Shown here: one piece after another, positions 1 to 8,131 of the stretch
How the letters are laid out: each line of letters begins with the position of its first letter
Numbering within the stretch: the first letter of the stretch is position 1
Origin: an uncultured Bacteroides sp.
GTDB taxonomy: Bacteria; Bacteroidota; Bacteroidia; Bacteroidales; Bacteroidaceae
Assembly: GCA_958477465.1 (NCBI GenBank)
Contig: CAUEFX010000056.1
Span: 1-29,818 of the forward strand
Reading direction: 5' to 3'
DNA length: 29,818 nucleotides
Position numbers and translations under genes: made by a program
Notes under the pieces: model-generated
Told to the model about the DNA's origin: nothing
Databases searched by the model: none
Seen by the model: only the letters and a program-made list of their open reading frames with translations

Positions 1-53
1 CACGTACGGTTCTTAGGGGGGAAAGCTCCCGAAAGGGAGCTGACCTACCCGAC
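1..53 (+). mobile_element. 3' end of a group II intron (end of domain V, domain VI)
   Basis: The window opens with CACGTACGGTTC, which matches the 3' strand of a bacterial group II intron domain V. It is followed by a domain VI-like hairpin: AGCTCCC (24-30) pairs with GGGAGCT (35-41) across a GAAA loop, the lower stem pairs a G-run with CCTACCC, and an A near 43 could be the branch point. The segment ends in CCCGAC at 53, a usual group II 3' terminus. From position 54 an open frame continues directly as the coupling protein, in phase with the ATG at 222. This is what a phase-0 intron insertion should look like. The intron body and any reverse transcriptase lie to the left of the window. Confidence 0.8.
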
Positions 54-1400
54 CAGGCAATTGAGAAGTCCTATGCACTCTACATATACGATTTTAAGTT
101 TGATGACCTGTCAGTTATTGCTTATAACCATCTGATTAAGTATAGACACCGTTATAAGATACCACCTAAATTTTATGTAATCAACTTCGATAATCCAAGA
201 AAAAGTCACCGCTGTAATCCGTTGGCTCCCGAATTGATGACTGATATTTCGGATGCGTATGAATCCAGTTATACCATCATGTTGAACCTCAATAAAAGTT
301 GGGTACAAAAACAGGGAGATTTCTTTGTAGAATCTCCAATTGTATTGTTTACGGCCATAATTTGGTTTTTGAAAATCTATGAAGGTGGCAAGTTCTGTAC
401 GTTCCCACATGCTATTGAATTGCTTAATAAAAGGTATGAAGACGTCTTTACTATTCTGACAAGTTACCCTGATTTGGAAAACTATCTAAGTCCGTTTATT
501 GACGCATGGAAAGGGGGAGCGAGTGAGCAGCTTCAGGGCCAGATTGCAAGTGCTAAAATCCCGTTATCCAGACTGATAAGTCCGCAACTCTATTGGGTAA
601 TGTCCGGCAGTGACTTTACGCTGGATATTAATAATCCCCAAGAACCGAAAGTATTATGTGTGGGCAACAATCCCGATAGAATTTCAATCTATGGAGCAGC
701 ATTGGGTCTTTATAATTCGAGAATCGTTAAACTAATAAATAAGAAGAAGCAACTCAAAAGTTGTGTAATTATTGACGAATTACCCACGATTTTCTTTAAA
801 GGTTTGGACAATCTGATTGCCACGGCACGAAGCAACAAAGTGGCGGTTGTGTTAGGTTTTCAGGATTTCAGCCAGTTAAAGCGCGATTACGGAGACAAGG
901 AGGCCGCTGTCATCATGTCAACTGTGGGCAATGTATTCAGCGGTCAGGTAGTGGGTGAAACGGCCAAAACATTGTCGGAAAGGTTCGGGAAAATCCTGCA
1001 AAAACGGGAGTCTGTGAGCATCAACCGCAGCGACACTTCCACTTCCATCAGCACACAACTGGACAGCCTGATACCTGCCAGCAAAATCAGTACACTCTCA
1101 CAAGGTATGTTTGTAGGTGCCGTAGCGGACAATTTCGGAGAAACAATAGACCAGAAAATTTTCCATGCGCAGATAGTTGTTGACAATGAAGCCGTACAGA
1201 AAGAGACGGCGGCCTACCAGCCCATACCCGAAATCAGCAGCTTTCTGGACGAGAACGGCAATGATACAATGGAGCAGCAGATACAAACGAACTACCGGCA
1301 AATCAAACAGGATATTGTAGCACTGGTAGAGAACGAACTAATCCGCATAGAGAATGACCCGGCACTCAAACATCTATTGGGCGAAAATGAAGGTGAATAA
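54..1400 (+). CDS. mobC: Conjugative coupling protein MobC (VirD4/TraG family), 3' exon after a group II intron
   Basis: This is the C-terminal 448 residues of a type IV coupling ATPase. Such proteins link the relaxosome to the mating pore at the inner membrane and pump the DNA strand. The visible part begins QAIEKSYALYIYDFKFDD, which in this family follows shortly after the Walker A segment, so the P-loop and membrane anchor must be encoded upstream of the intron. Seen in the sequence are the Walker B stretch VIIDELPTIF (about 762-791), then ARSNKVAVVLGFQDFSQL and a TraM-recognition-like region with VFSGQVVGETAKTLSERFGK. The reading frame is open from the intron junction at 54. The first internal ATG (222) is not a credible start because the family sequence continues upstream of it. 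If the intron splices, full-length protein can be made; if not, the gene is disrupted. The gene is convergent with the defence operon. Confidence 0.88.
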   Translation, partial: QAIEKSYALYIYDFKFDDLSVIAYNHLIKYRHRYKIPPKFYVINFDNPRKSHRCNPLAPELMTDISDAYESSYTIMLNLNKSWVQKQGDFFVESPIVLFTAIIWFLKIYEGGKFCTFPHAIELLNKRYEDVFTILTSYPDLENYLSPFIDAWKGGASEQLQGQIASAKIPLSRLISPQLYWVMSGSDFTLDINNPQEPKVLCVGNNPDRISIYGAALGLYNSRIVKLINKKKQLKSCVIIDELPTIFFKGLDNLIATARSNKVAVVLGFQDFSQLKRDYGDKEAAVIMSTVGNVFSGQVVGETAKTLSERFGKILQKRESVSINRSDTSTSISTQLDSLIPASKISTLSQGMFVGAVADNFGETIDQKIFHAQIVVDNEAVQKETAAYQPIPEISSFLDENGNDTMEQQIQTNYRQIKQDIVALVENELIRIENDPALKHLLGENEGE

Positions 1401-1437
1401 TAAAGTAAGTGGTCATAGCAGTTTTGCTCTAAAATAG

Positions 1438-1495
1438 CTTTTTACGGCAATTTTGGAATTTAAGTAAATTAAACTTTTGATCTTGCCGTAAAAAG
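1438..1495. terminator. Inverted repeat between convergent mobC and HEPN genes, likely bidirectional terminator
   Basis: CTTTTTACGGCAA (1438-1450) is perfectly complementary to TTGCCGTAAAAAG (1483-1495), a 13-bp stem. The 32-nt loop holds a second small stem, AATTTA/TAAATT. The A/T-rich outer part gives a T-run in both directions. Its place between two converging genes fits a shared terminator. The long loop is unusual for an intrinsic terminator. Confidence 0.6.
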
Positions 1496-1526
1496 ACTGT
1501 TTTGTGAAAAATGGCATTTACTATTT

Positions 1527-2372
1527 TCAAAAAGGTAAAGAATCAATATGAAGTTTTTCTGCAATACCATTCACATATTTATTACAAATTTCTATTAGGT
1601 TTTTTATTACAATTGCATCAACCTTTATTTTGTCACCTTGTTTGTTATATCCGCTTCTATGTATAAGATGATTTCTTGTATTTTTAAAATGTTCTACCAG
1701 TTTATCATCTTTTGGTATTTCTATATCAAAAGCAGACTTATATAATACTCTCACCTTGTGCTCTAAATCACTATAAGGGATACTATTTATTAAAGTTTTA
1801 GTTATTTCAATTTTCTCTTGCTTACTTTTGTTTAGATATGCTTCTTGCTTGAAAAGAGGGTGATTATTTATTATTTTCTCAATAAATAAAGGGTTTTCTT
1901 TTGTTAGATTGACTACGGTTAACCATAAAAATGTTTCAAAATATGATATTACACTGATATAGATTTGCCTATGAAAAATTTCTAACAGCGAAGAATTATC
2001 TATTTGGGCAGATAATAAAATCATAACTTTAGATATAGAATCTTTATAATATATATGACTATTATACGTAGAGGACCCTAATTCATACTTGTATTCATCA
2101 TAATCCTCTGAATCTGAATTATCTAAATCCCATAGATCAATCCAAACTTGATTATTGGAATCTAATCCTTTTATTTTGCACAATATATCTTTGGACGAAT
2201 TGCTGTTGAATTTAACAATATAACCATAAAGAGTACCATCATGACCTTCATCATCATATATGTCATAATTTAGATTTGACAATTCATCAATAGTTATGCC
2301 CAACAAAGAAGCTAATTTTAATTCTTGTTGTTCATTCTGTCTTTCTATTATATATTCATCAACTGCACTCAT
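1527..2372 (-). CDS. HEPN-domain protein, putative RNase effector of the ABC-3C operon
   Basis: This is a 281-residue protein with no signal peptide or membrane segment. The key feature is FKNTRNHLIHRSGYNKQG at about residues 229-246. R233-N-H-L-I-H238 is the R-x4-H motif of HEPN ribonucleases, placed in a C-terminal helical region (about 120-281) as in RiboL-PSP-type HEPN proteins. The N-terminal ~100 residues are acidic (DYDDEGHDG, DLDNSDSEDYDEY), look beta-rich, and I do not recognise them. It is the last gene of the operon and starts 3 nt after the ATPase gene stops, so it is almost certainly co-translated with it. HEPN RNases in defence loci cut tRNA or other RNA after a sensor fires. 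I infer a toxin or second-effector role here. The family call rests on the motif and helical context; the substrate is unknown. Confidence 0.72.
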   Translation of the reverse strand: MSAVDEYIIERQNEQQELKLASLLGITIDELSNLNYDIYDDEGHDGTLYGYIVKFNSNSSKDILCKIKGLDSNNQVWIDLWDLDNSDSEDYDEYKYELGSSTYNSHIYYKDSISKVMILLSAQIDNSSLLEIFHRQIYISVISYFETFLWLTVVNLTKENPLFIEKIINNHPLFKQEAYLNKSKQEKIEITKTLINSIPYSDLEHKVRVLYKSAFDIEIPKDDKLVEHFKNTRNHLIHRSGYNKQGDKIKVDAIVIKNLIEICNKYVNGIAEKLHIDSLPF

Positions 2373-2375
2373 GGA

Positions 2376-4208
2376 TTATTTTCCTATATAAAAACCGTTT
2401 CTGCCAACTTCACCTTTACCCACAAATTTTATAATGTGAATATTATTCATATATTCTTCATTTTCCGGAATCTTATTGTCAAACATTATAAATTGATAAT
2501 TCCAAGTTTTTTCATTACAGTATCGAAAGAAAGCATTTAATATACTATTGTCAAGTAGGTCTTCTTTGCTTATTTCTTGATGCTTGTCATAATGAGCTGT
2601 TAATGGGGAGTCGATAACAAGCAGACGAGAAAAAGGAATGCTTTTCCCATAACAATAATCTAATAAAGCAATCATTATTGCAGTAAATGAAACCGCTCGT
2701 TTACCTTTGCCATATAGCTGTCTTCCCTTACCACTAAGTACAAAATCAAAAGTAGGGTGATATTCAAATGATATGGTTTCTGTATCTGGAAATTTCCAAT
2801 CAAATAATATTTGTTTTACAATATCCATATAATCGGATGCAATATCAGTTCTATTTTCTGTTGGATGTATAGCTTTAGTATTTGCTAAGTTGTCTTTTAA
2901 TTGGCTCAACTGAACTGACAATGCTTGCACATCATTCTGCAAGTTATTTAATGTTGTCTTCTTTTCTATAATTATTTCAGCTTGTTCTAAACTTCCCTTC
3001 AACAAGGATAAGTCGGGTTCTACTTTATTTATCTTACCTGTTAGATTAGATAATTCATCTTTTATTTCTAACATTCTACTTTGAAGTATTTTTATTTCAT
3101 TCTCTTTTTCTATTATAAGATTATCAATATCACTATATTTCGATTTTATGGAAATATATTCATTTTGAATTGCCTTAAGAAAATTAGAAGATTCAATATC
3201 TTCCACTATTTCTTTTGATATAACCTCTCCACATAGAGGGCATTTCACAAAACTTAGCTCTTTGTATAAATTTCTCCCTTCATTTATAAACTCAAGTCTT
3301 TCTAAATCAATCTTATAATGTTCTTTCAACAACTTCATTCTTTCCAAAAATTCATTGTTGAACATAAATTCTGAAGACAAATCTTCTAAGTTTGAACTTA
3401 TTTCTTTTTTTTGTTTATATAATTGTGATAATGCAAATGAGGCTTTTTCTATTTCCATTTTATAATATTCCAATATTCTTGAATCTTTAAAGTTTACATA
3501 TGAAATATCGCCTATTTCTACAATTCTATTATTTTTCTTTTCTATTTCTTCTGTTACATAGTCTATTTTCCCTTGAATTCTTGATTTCCTGATTTTTAAA
3601 TCTTCTTCAGGCATATATGAAGAGTCGTCACGACCTGTCATCAGATATGACACGATATTACGACATTTAGAATACAAAGCAGGATTTGTTTCCGTATAAA
3701 AAGGAGATTTTTCATTAAGTATCCTTGTTTCATCAATAAAAATTAAATGTCTTATTGTTGAGAAAGTTAATTTGTGAAGTTTGCTTGGATTAATCTTTAT
3801 TTTTATATCAGAAATATCCAGCAATGATAACAAAAATGAAGAATAGCTATTTGATGACTGACTATTAATTTTGTATTCATCACATTTAATATTATTATCA
3901 TAATATTCTGCAATTGAACATGGCTTTACTTTTACCGAGGTTCCATTCAGTTTTCTGTATATAGTGTAAATTTCTTCTCCATATGTATGAATCTCCATTA
4001 AAAAATCTGTATAACCTTTTCCTTCCAATGGTATTTTAGGATTGCTGGATTTGCCCAATAAGAATTCTATAACAGAATAAAGAGAGGTTTTACCTGTATC
4101 AGAAGGTCCATAAATTACATTACAACCTTTAACAAAATCAACTTGAGTGTCTTGAACCTGTTCTCCTTTTACCACAACACTCTTTATATAGAAACCTTTA
4201 TTTGCCAT
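2376..4208 (-). CDS. Rad50/SMC-like ATPase of an ABC-three-component system (DUF3732-like)
   Basis: This 610-residue ABC ATPase has a split head and a coiled-coil arm. The Walker A is GPSDTGKTS at residues 34-42, in the typical SMC/RecN context of an N-terminal beta-hairpin followed by a P-loop. About residues 200-460 are rich in Glu, Lys, Leu and Ile and look coiled-coil. The arm is broken near its middle by CPLCGE (C323, C326), a Rad50-type zinc-hook half. The C-terminal head carries GKGKRAVSFTAIM, in the place of the signature/Q-helix region, and VIDSPL, with Walker B Asp533 followed by Ser where many ABC proteins have Glu. This architecture matches the DUF3732-type ATPases of ABC-3C conflict systems. 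It starts 2 nt past the middle-component stop. Likely role: sensing DNA ends or foreign DNA and gating the nuclease and HEPN effectors. Confidence 0.85.
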   Translation of the reverse strand: MANKGFYIKSVVVKGEQVQDTQVDFVKGCNVIYGPSDTGKTSLYSVIEFLLGKSSNPKIPLEGKGYTDFLMEIHTYGEEIYTIYRKLNGTSVKVKPCSIAEYYDNNIKCDEYKINSQSSNSYSSFLLSLLDISDIKIKINPSKLHKLTFSTIRHLIFIDETRILNEKSPFYTETNPALYSKCRNIVSYLMTGRDDSSYMPEEDLKIRKSRIQGKIDYVTEEIEKKNNRIVEIGDISYVNFKDSRILEYYKMEIEKASFALSQLYKQKKEISSNLEDLSSEFMFNNEFLERMKLLKEHYKIDLERLEFINEGRNLYKELSFVKCPLCGEVISKEIVEDIESSNFLKAIQNEYISIKSKYSDIDNLIIEKENEIKILQSRMLEIKDELSNLTGKINKVEPDLSLLKGSLEQAEIIIEKKTTLNNLQNDVQALSVQLSQLKDNLANTKAIHPTENRTDIASDYMDIVKQILFDWKFPDTETISFEYHPTFDFVLSGKGRQLYGKGKRAVSFTAIMIALLDYCYGKSIPFSRLLVIDSPLTAHYDKHQEISKEDLLDNSILNAFFRYCNEKTWNYQFIMFDNKIPENEEYMNNIHIIKFVGKGEVGRNGFYIGK

Positions 4209-4210
4209 CT

Positions 4211-4693
4211 TTATTGCATTAAAATTGATTCTTTAGTAAATTCATTTCCCCATTTGCCAATATTACTTTCAATATATAGATTCAGATCTCTATCAGAAAA
4301 ATTTTCGAAATAATTACAAACCCAACGAGCTATATTATTAAGTTTATTATAATATTCACTTGTCATATATTGCACGAATATTTCCCCAGCTTTTGTTATT
4401 TGATATTCAAAATTATCATTCTCAACATTCAATAAAATCAGTTCTTTTGATAGTAATATATTTAAAGCATCAGATATATTTTGATGATTACTAATATAAA
4501 TACTTGCCCTATATGGAATATCTGGATGAATGCTGGAAGGGGCATGCTCTATGTCTCCAGAGTGAATGACAAAATATTCATAAGCTACTAACCTATCTCT
4601 TTCCATTGCTTTTTTATAAACATTCATGATAACCAATAACCGTAATGCGATTTCAAGATTACTATTAAGCAATTTTATTGTTTTATTTTCCAT
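4211..4693 (-). CDS. ABC-3C system middle component (MC2-like)
   Basis: This 160-residue protein has no catalytic motif. The sequence IALRLLVIMNVYKKAMERDRLVAYEYFVIHSGDI, then SSIHPDIPYRASIYISNHQNISDALNILLSKELI and a C-terminal YQITKAGEIFVQYM, fits the winged-helix-like middle components of ABC-three-component systems. These have a conserved 'D-R-L .. Y ... S-x-HP-x-x-P' pattern and bridge the ATPase to the effector. Its first 19 nt overlap the end of the nuclease gene and it ends 2 nt before the ATPase gene, so the three are translationally linked. Subfamily MC2 is my best guess from the pattern and was not confirmed by search. Most likely it is a scaffold or regulator without enzyme activity. 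Confidence 0.75.
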   Translation of the reverse strand: MENKTIKLLNSNLEIALRLLVIMNVYKKAMERDRLVAYEYFVIHSGDIEHAPSSIHPDIPYRASIYISNHQNISDALNILLSKELILLNVENDNFEYQITKAGEIFVQYMTSEYYNKLNNIARWVCNYFENFSDRDLNLYIESNIGKWGNEFTKESILMQ

Positions 4694-5778
4694 ATCAATT
4701 TATCCTCGTTTGAAAGTTGAAAACATACACCACGCAATTCATTACTTCCGATTTTAGGTGCCAACAAATTCTGTTTAACTTGAAAATGTGACGCTTCTTT
4801 AGTAACAGCCTTAACTCTTTCATATCCAGAATTATAATCTTCCTCATAAGTATCTCCAACATGATTTAACACATCATCTTTTAGTTTCTCGAACTCGTCA
4901 TCTGTCGCTGGAGATATTTCCTTACTTATCATTGCCACAGACTCTGCCTTGTAAAAAGATTCTCTTGATCGAGAAAAGTGCCTATTATATACAGAATCAG
5001 TAATATTATCAACAGTTATATTGGTGGAAGAGTCTTCTGTGTAAGCATCTAATAAATGTTTAATATATGCAACTTCGTTTATAGCAACATCGTTAGGCAT
5101 TAAAACATTATATGATGGTAGGCTATTAATTCCACCACCAAAATAAAAGAAATAATAGTGTCCTTCTTTTCTAAGATCATCTATAAAATAATCAGGGGAT
5201 ATACAGTCTACTATTCCAAAATCAAAATTATCAAAATACTCTAATAAATCTCCGATAAGAGGTATTGATTTTTTTTCTATTATCCTATTATGAATCTTGG
5301 TAGCCCAATCATTCTTTAATTTAGCTTTCAGTAGCTTGCCTTTATCTTTTATTAAATCAAGAAGACTTGGTGATACTCCTAAAGGAGCTACCAAATAGTA
5401 TTTCAATGGTACAGATATTGCTTTACTAAAGGAATAATATATAAGTTTACCAAATTCGATATTAATATCAGAATAAGTCAATGCATTCTTGTAATGTTTA
5501 CATTGATATAAATCATATTTATCTTCGGATAAATCAATATATGCACAAACGTCTCTTCCTTTATCTCCAGCACCACCAATTCTATATACATCTTTATATT
5601 TAGGTTTTAAGCAAGCAAACGCCCATATAGCGACTAATTCCTCATAAGTATCTTCATCCATTAAAGCTAAACGTTCTTTAGGCGTAATATCATAACGCAA
5701 CCTTTCCTCATTAGAAAGCATATGGAATCTTTCAGGTTCTACAACAATCTCTTTCTGTATTTGGCTTTTGCTAATCAT
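4675..5778 (-). CDS. Mrr-like PD-(D/E)xK nuclease with C-terminal ABC-3C domain
   Basis: This is a 367-residue protein and the first gene of the defence operon. The N-terminal part reads as a restriction-endonuclease fold: a helix with E46/E47, then GDKGRDVCAY (catalytic Asp at residue 76) and, on the next strand, YQCKHY with the Q-x-K pair (Q92, K94) that Mrr-like enzymes use. Residues about 230-367 look like the C-terminal region shared by ABC-3C effectors, including HFSRSRESFYKAESV and a helix with GYERVKAVTKEA. The product is predicted to cut DNA when licensed by the ATPase/middle-component pair. The ATG at 5778 has GGAG four bases upstream, an unusually clear ribosome-binding site for Bacteroides. 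Codons are AT-rich compared with the ICE backbone genes, suggesting separate acquisition. Confidence 0.8.
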   Translation of the reverse strand: MISKSQIQKEIVVEPERFHMLSNEERLRYDITPKERLALMDEDTYEELVAIWAFACLKPKYKDVYRIGGAGDKGRDVCAYIDLSEDKYDLYQCKHYKNALTYSDINIEFGKLIYYSFSKAISVPLKYYLVAPLGVSPSLLDLIKDKGKLLKAKLKNDWATKIHNRIIEKKSIPLIGDLLEYFDNFDFGIVDCISPDYFIDDLRKEGHYYFFYFGGGINSLPSYNVLMPNDVAINEVAYIKHLLDAYTEDSSTNITVDNITDSVYNRHFSRSRESFYKAESVAMISKEISPATDDEFEKLKDDVLNHVGDTYEEDYNSGYERVKAVTKEASHFQVKQNLLAPKIGSNELRGVCFQLSNEDKLIWKIKQ

Positions 5779-6295
5779 ATGTCTCCAAATTATTGTTTAC
5801 TAATTCTGTCACAATCAAAGGCTGATAATAAGTAATATATAATTTCATTCTTTATCTCTGTCGTTATATAAACTACTGGGGATGTCCTTTTTATATGTTT
5901 TTGTTGTTCCATGACTTTCAGTAATATAGTATTAAACATTATAGGTTAACTCGGACTTACAACTTATATTATTGCAGTGTTAACCTTATTTTCCCCAAAA
6001 ATACAAAGGAAAGATGATATAATCGTACTTTGAACTAATAAATTGGCACATAACATACAATCCCAGTAGCCAACCTGTTGTAAAACATATAATACTCTTA
6101 GTTTATAAAGAGATTTTGCAAATCTTTTTGGTCTGCAATGACTTCTTCTTTCGCCAATTCTCGCCAATTGCCGCCATTCATTTCCGCTGGTATCAAAAAC
6201 ATAATATTTTGTAATTTAATGTTCTACATTCGCACCGACGGGCTAAGGTTTACCCGGTATTGATTAATTATTGTATCACTTAAATTATTGATTTT
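5779..6295. other. Non-coding region between the divergent defence operon and DUF3945 gene
   Basis: This 517-bp region separates the two divergent transcripts. On the minus strand, TATTTTTG (6003 to 5996) matches the Bacteroides -7 element, but there is no TTTG at the right distance and the leader would be about 210 nt. I see no consensus promoter for the plus-strand gene. A three-copy 10-bp repeat is listed separately. The short minus-strand frame at 5964-6167 is cysteine- and arginine-rich without recognisable features, so I regard it as non-coding. Confidence 0.5.
6151..6180 (+). repeat. Three tandem 10-bp near-repeats
   Basis: TCGCCAATTC, TCGCCAATTG and CCGCCATTCA follow one another directly with a 10-bp period. 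One period equals about one helical turn, so this could be a protein-binding array in the divergent promoter region. It is short and could be chance. Confidence 0.4.
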
Positions 6296-7582
6296 ATGGC
6301 TAAGAAAAAGCAAGAGCAACAAGAACAGAGTCAGGACGAGCATGTAATGGCCATCCTCGACAAGCGAACGAACAAGACCGCAGTCGTTTCCAAAATGAAC
6401 GAGCAGGACGGCAGTCTCGAAATTGTACCCCCCGACAAGAAGAACAATGGCAGCTTCCTCAAACTGGACCGTACCACACCTCTGGAACTGTTCTTCACGA
6501 ATTTCAAGAACCAGTACGAAAATCCCACGAGTTTCAGTTTCTTCCTTGTACCTCTCGTCCTTTTGGAAAAGACACTGAATGCCGTAGTCCAGATCCGAAA
6601 AGGGGAAGACCCCGGAGCGGAAGGTAAAAAACTGGTGGAGAACAGCGAACTCAACGATGAAGGCCGCATTGCCAAACTTGCCCGTCGGTATAAGTTCGAT
6701 GAACACCAGCTTCCGTGGAAAGAACTCTCTGCGCTGGGGATTGACAAGCAATTGCTCTTTGACAACCATTGCATGGGCGAAATGCTCAAAGGAAGAATTA
6801 CCTCAAAGGCATTTCCCATTACCAAGGAGATTAACGGTGAAAAGAAGGATATGGGAGAAGCATGTTTCCTCTGTGTCAAAGGGGAAGACGGCAAGGTGCA
6901 ACTGAAAACCCTAAGCAGGCTTGACAAACCGCAGTACGACCTGCCCGCCTATAAAGGAGTATTCACGGACGAGGAAAAGCAGACGCTTAAAGACACCGGA
7001 ACGTTGGGGGCAATCAAGGAAATGAAAGACACCCATACGGGAACCGTCTGCAACTGTTATGTATCTTTCCATGAACCGAGCAACCGTATCATTACCATGC
7101 CCGTGGATGCCATCAAGATACCCGATTATATCTACGGGAAAAGGCTGGATGACAAACAGAAGCAAATACTCGTTTCAGGAGGCCGGCTTCCCATCAACGA
7201 CATACAGCGTAAAAACGACACGCTGCTTTCCGGAGTTGCTTTCGTCGATCCGAGAATAATGGACATCGCTTTCAAACAGTCCGGAGAACAGCTGAAAGTC
7301 AACGACACTATCATGGGAGCCAAAATCACACCTGAACAAAAAAAGATGCTCCAGAACCATGAAATGGTGTTCATTGAGAATATGCGCTACAATGGCAGAG
7401 TCTTTTCCGATGATGTACGTTTCAGCAACAAGAGCAACCAACTGCTGATAGGACGTAACGCCCGTGAATACAAGCCTGCCATTGACAGTAAGAAGAACGA
7501 CAAGAAAAAGGAGGTGAAACAGCAGGCACCTCACCATGTGGCGTCTGTAAAGGCCCGGTCAAAAAAGAGCCTTTCAGTGTAA
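6296..7582 (+). CDS. ICE-borne DUF4099/DUF3945 domain protein
   Basis: This 428-residue soluble protein is typical of Bacteroidales conjugative elements. The N-terminus is charged (Lys/Gln/Glu-rich). About residues 110-230 resemble DUF4099 (RIAKLARRYKFDEHQLPWKE, then LKTLSRLDKP). About residues 230-400 resemble DUF3945, with a repeated pattern GKRLDDKQKQILVSGGRLP and GAKITPEQKKMLQNHEMVF. The C-terminus is Lys-rich and probably disordered. The biochemical function is unknown. In related elements it is found beside a type IA topoisomerase and the DUF1896/helicase pair, suggesting a role in processing or maintaining element DNA. No topoisomerase gene is present on either side here. A hairpin follows the stop codon before the DUF1896 gene. 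Confidence 0.8.
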   Translation: MAKKKQEQQEQSQDEHVMAILDKRTNKTAVVSKMNEQDGSLEIVPPDKKNNGSFLKLDRTTPLELFFTNFKNQYENPTSFSFFLVPLVLLEKTLNAVVQIRKGEDPGAEGKKLVENSELNDEGRIAKLARRYKFDEHQLPWKELSALGIDKQLLFDNHCMGEMLKGRITSKAFPITKEINGEKKDMGEACFLCVKGEDGKVQLKTLSRLDKPQYDLPAYKGVFTDEEKQTLKDTGTLGAIKEMKDTHTGTVCNCYVSFHEPSNRIITMPVDAIKIPDYIYGKRLDDKQKQILVSGGRLPINDIQRKNDTLLSGVAFVDPRIMDIAFKQSGEQLKVNDTIMGAKITPEQKKMLQNHEMVFIENMRYNGRVFSDDVRFSNKSNQLLIGRNAREYKPAIDSKKNDKKKEVKQQAPHHVASVKARSKKSLSV

Positions 7583-7607
7583 CAGGCGGATTATTCATGT
7601 TTACATC

Positions 7608-7652
7608 AGATATATACCCGGTTCTCTTTTATGGCAGCCGGGTTATATATCT
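7608..7652 (+). terminator. Hairpin between DUF3945 and DUF1896 genes
   Basis: AGATATATACCCGG (7608-7621) pairs with CCGGGTTATATATCT (7638-7652), a 14-bp stem with a single bulged T and a 16-nt loop. There is no clean T-run after it. It could attenuate transcription, cap an mRNA end after the DUF3945 gene, or act as an operator. Confidence 0.5.
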
Positions 7653-7684
7653 AATATCCGATTAACATTTTAAAGTGAAAACAA

Positions 7685-8131
7685 ATGACTATACAAGATA
7701 AAAATACCGCAACCGGAGAATTGTCCTATTTTGAGACGGCTCTCCTTTTTTATTTGAAAGAAAGTCACCCGCACATGGCTGGTAACAAGGCTTTCATCCG
7801 GGAGCGTGCGGACAGTGCCGCAGAGGCTTACGAACATGCCATACGTGAGGGCTTATCCGTTGCGCAGGCTTTGGAACTGGCTGACACGGTTCTCTATCAG
7901 GACTTGCGCTTTTCCCGGTTCGATACTGTTTTCGAGGCCGTGTCGGAGTGGTTTCCCGAAATACAGCCTGAAGAACGGACGGATTTCTGCCTGAAGGTAT
8001 TGCCGCCCGCAGAAGCGGTATTCAACAAATACCCCATAGACGACAGGTTTGAATCATCCCCGTCCTATCATACACTTACCGTTGAACTTGCAGGTTTCAT
8101 ACAATCCTATATAGAACGATATGGCATATAA
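7685..8131 (+). CDS. DUF1896 family protein of the ICE
   Basis: This 148-residue acidic protein matches the DUF1896 pattern: an early FETALLFYLKESHP helix, the central SAAEAYEHAIREGLSVAQALELADTVLYQDLRFSRFDTV and a C-terminal VELAGFIQSYIERYGI. It has no catalytic signature and its function is not known. In Bacteroidales ICEs it is regularly encoded just ahead of the large methyltransferase-helicase. Here its last 11 nt overlap the start of that gene (ATG at 8121), so the two are translationally coupled and probably act together. Confidence 0.85.
   Translation: MTIQDKNTATGELSYFETALLFYLKESHPHMAGNKAFIRERADSAAEAYEHAIREGLSVAQALELADTVLYQDLRFSRFDTVFEAVSEWFPEIQPEERTDFCLKVLPPAEAVFNKYPIDDRFESSPSYHTLTVELAGFIQSYIERYGI

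Noticed and set aside
222..1400. ATG 222 as the true start of the coupling protein
   Set aside because: Family-like sequence continues in frame back to the intron junction at 54, so this ATG is internal.
5964..6167. 67-residue minus-strand frame upstream of the defence operon
   Set aside because: No recognisable motif, no ribosome-binding site and unremarkable AT-rich sequence; most likely non-coding.
6224..6927. Long minus-strand frames opposite the DUF3945 gene
   Set aside because: They are antisense shadows of a well-supported plus-strand coding region and have no family features of their own.
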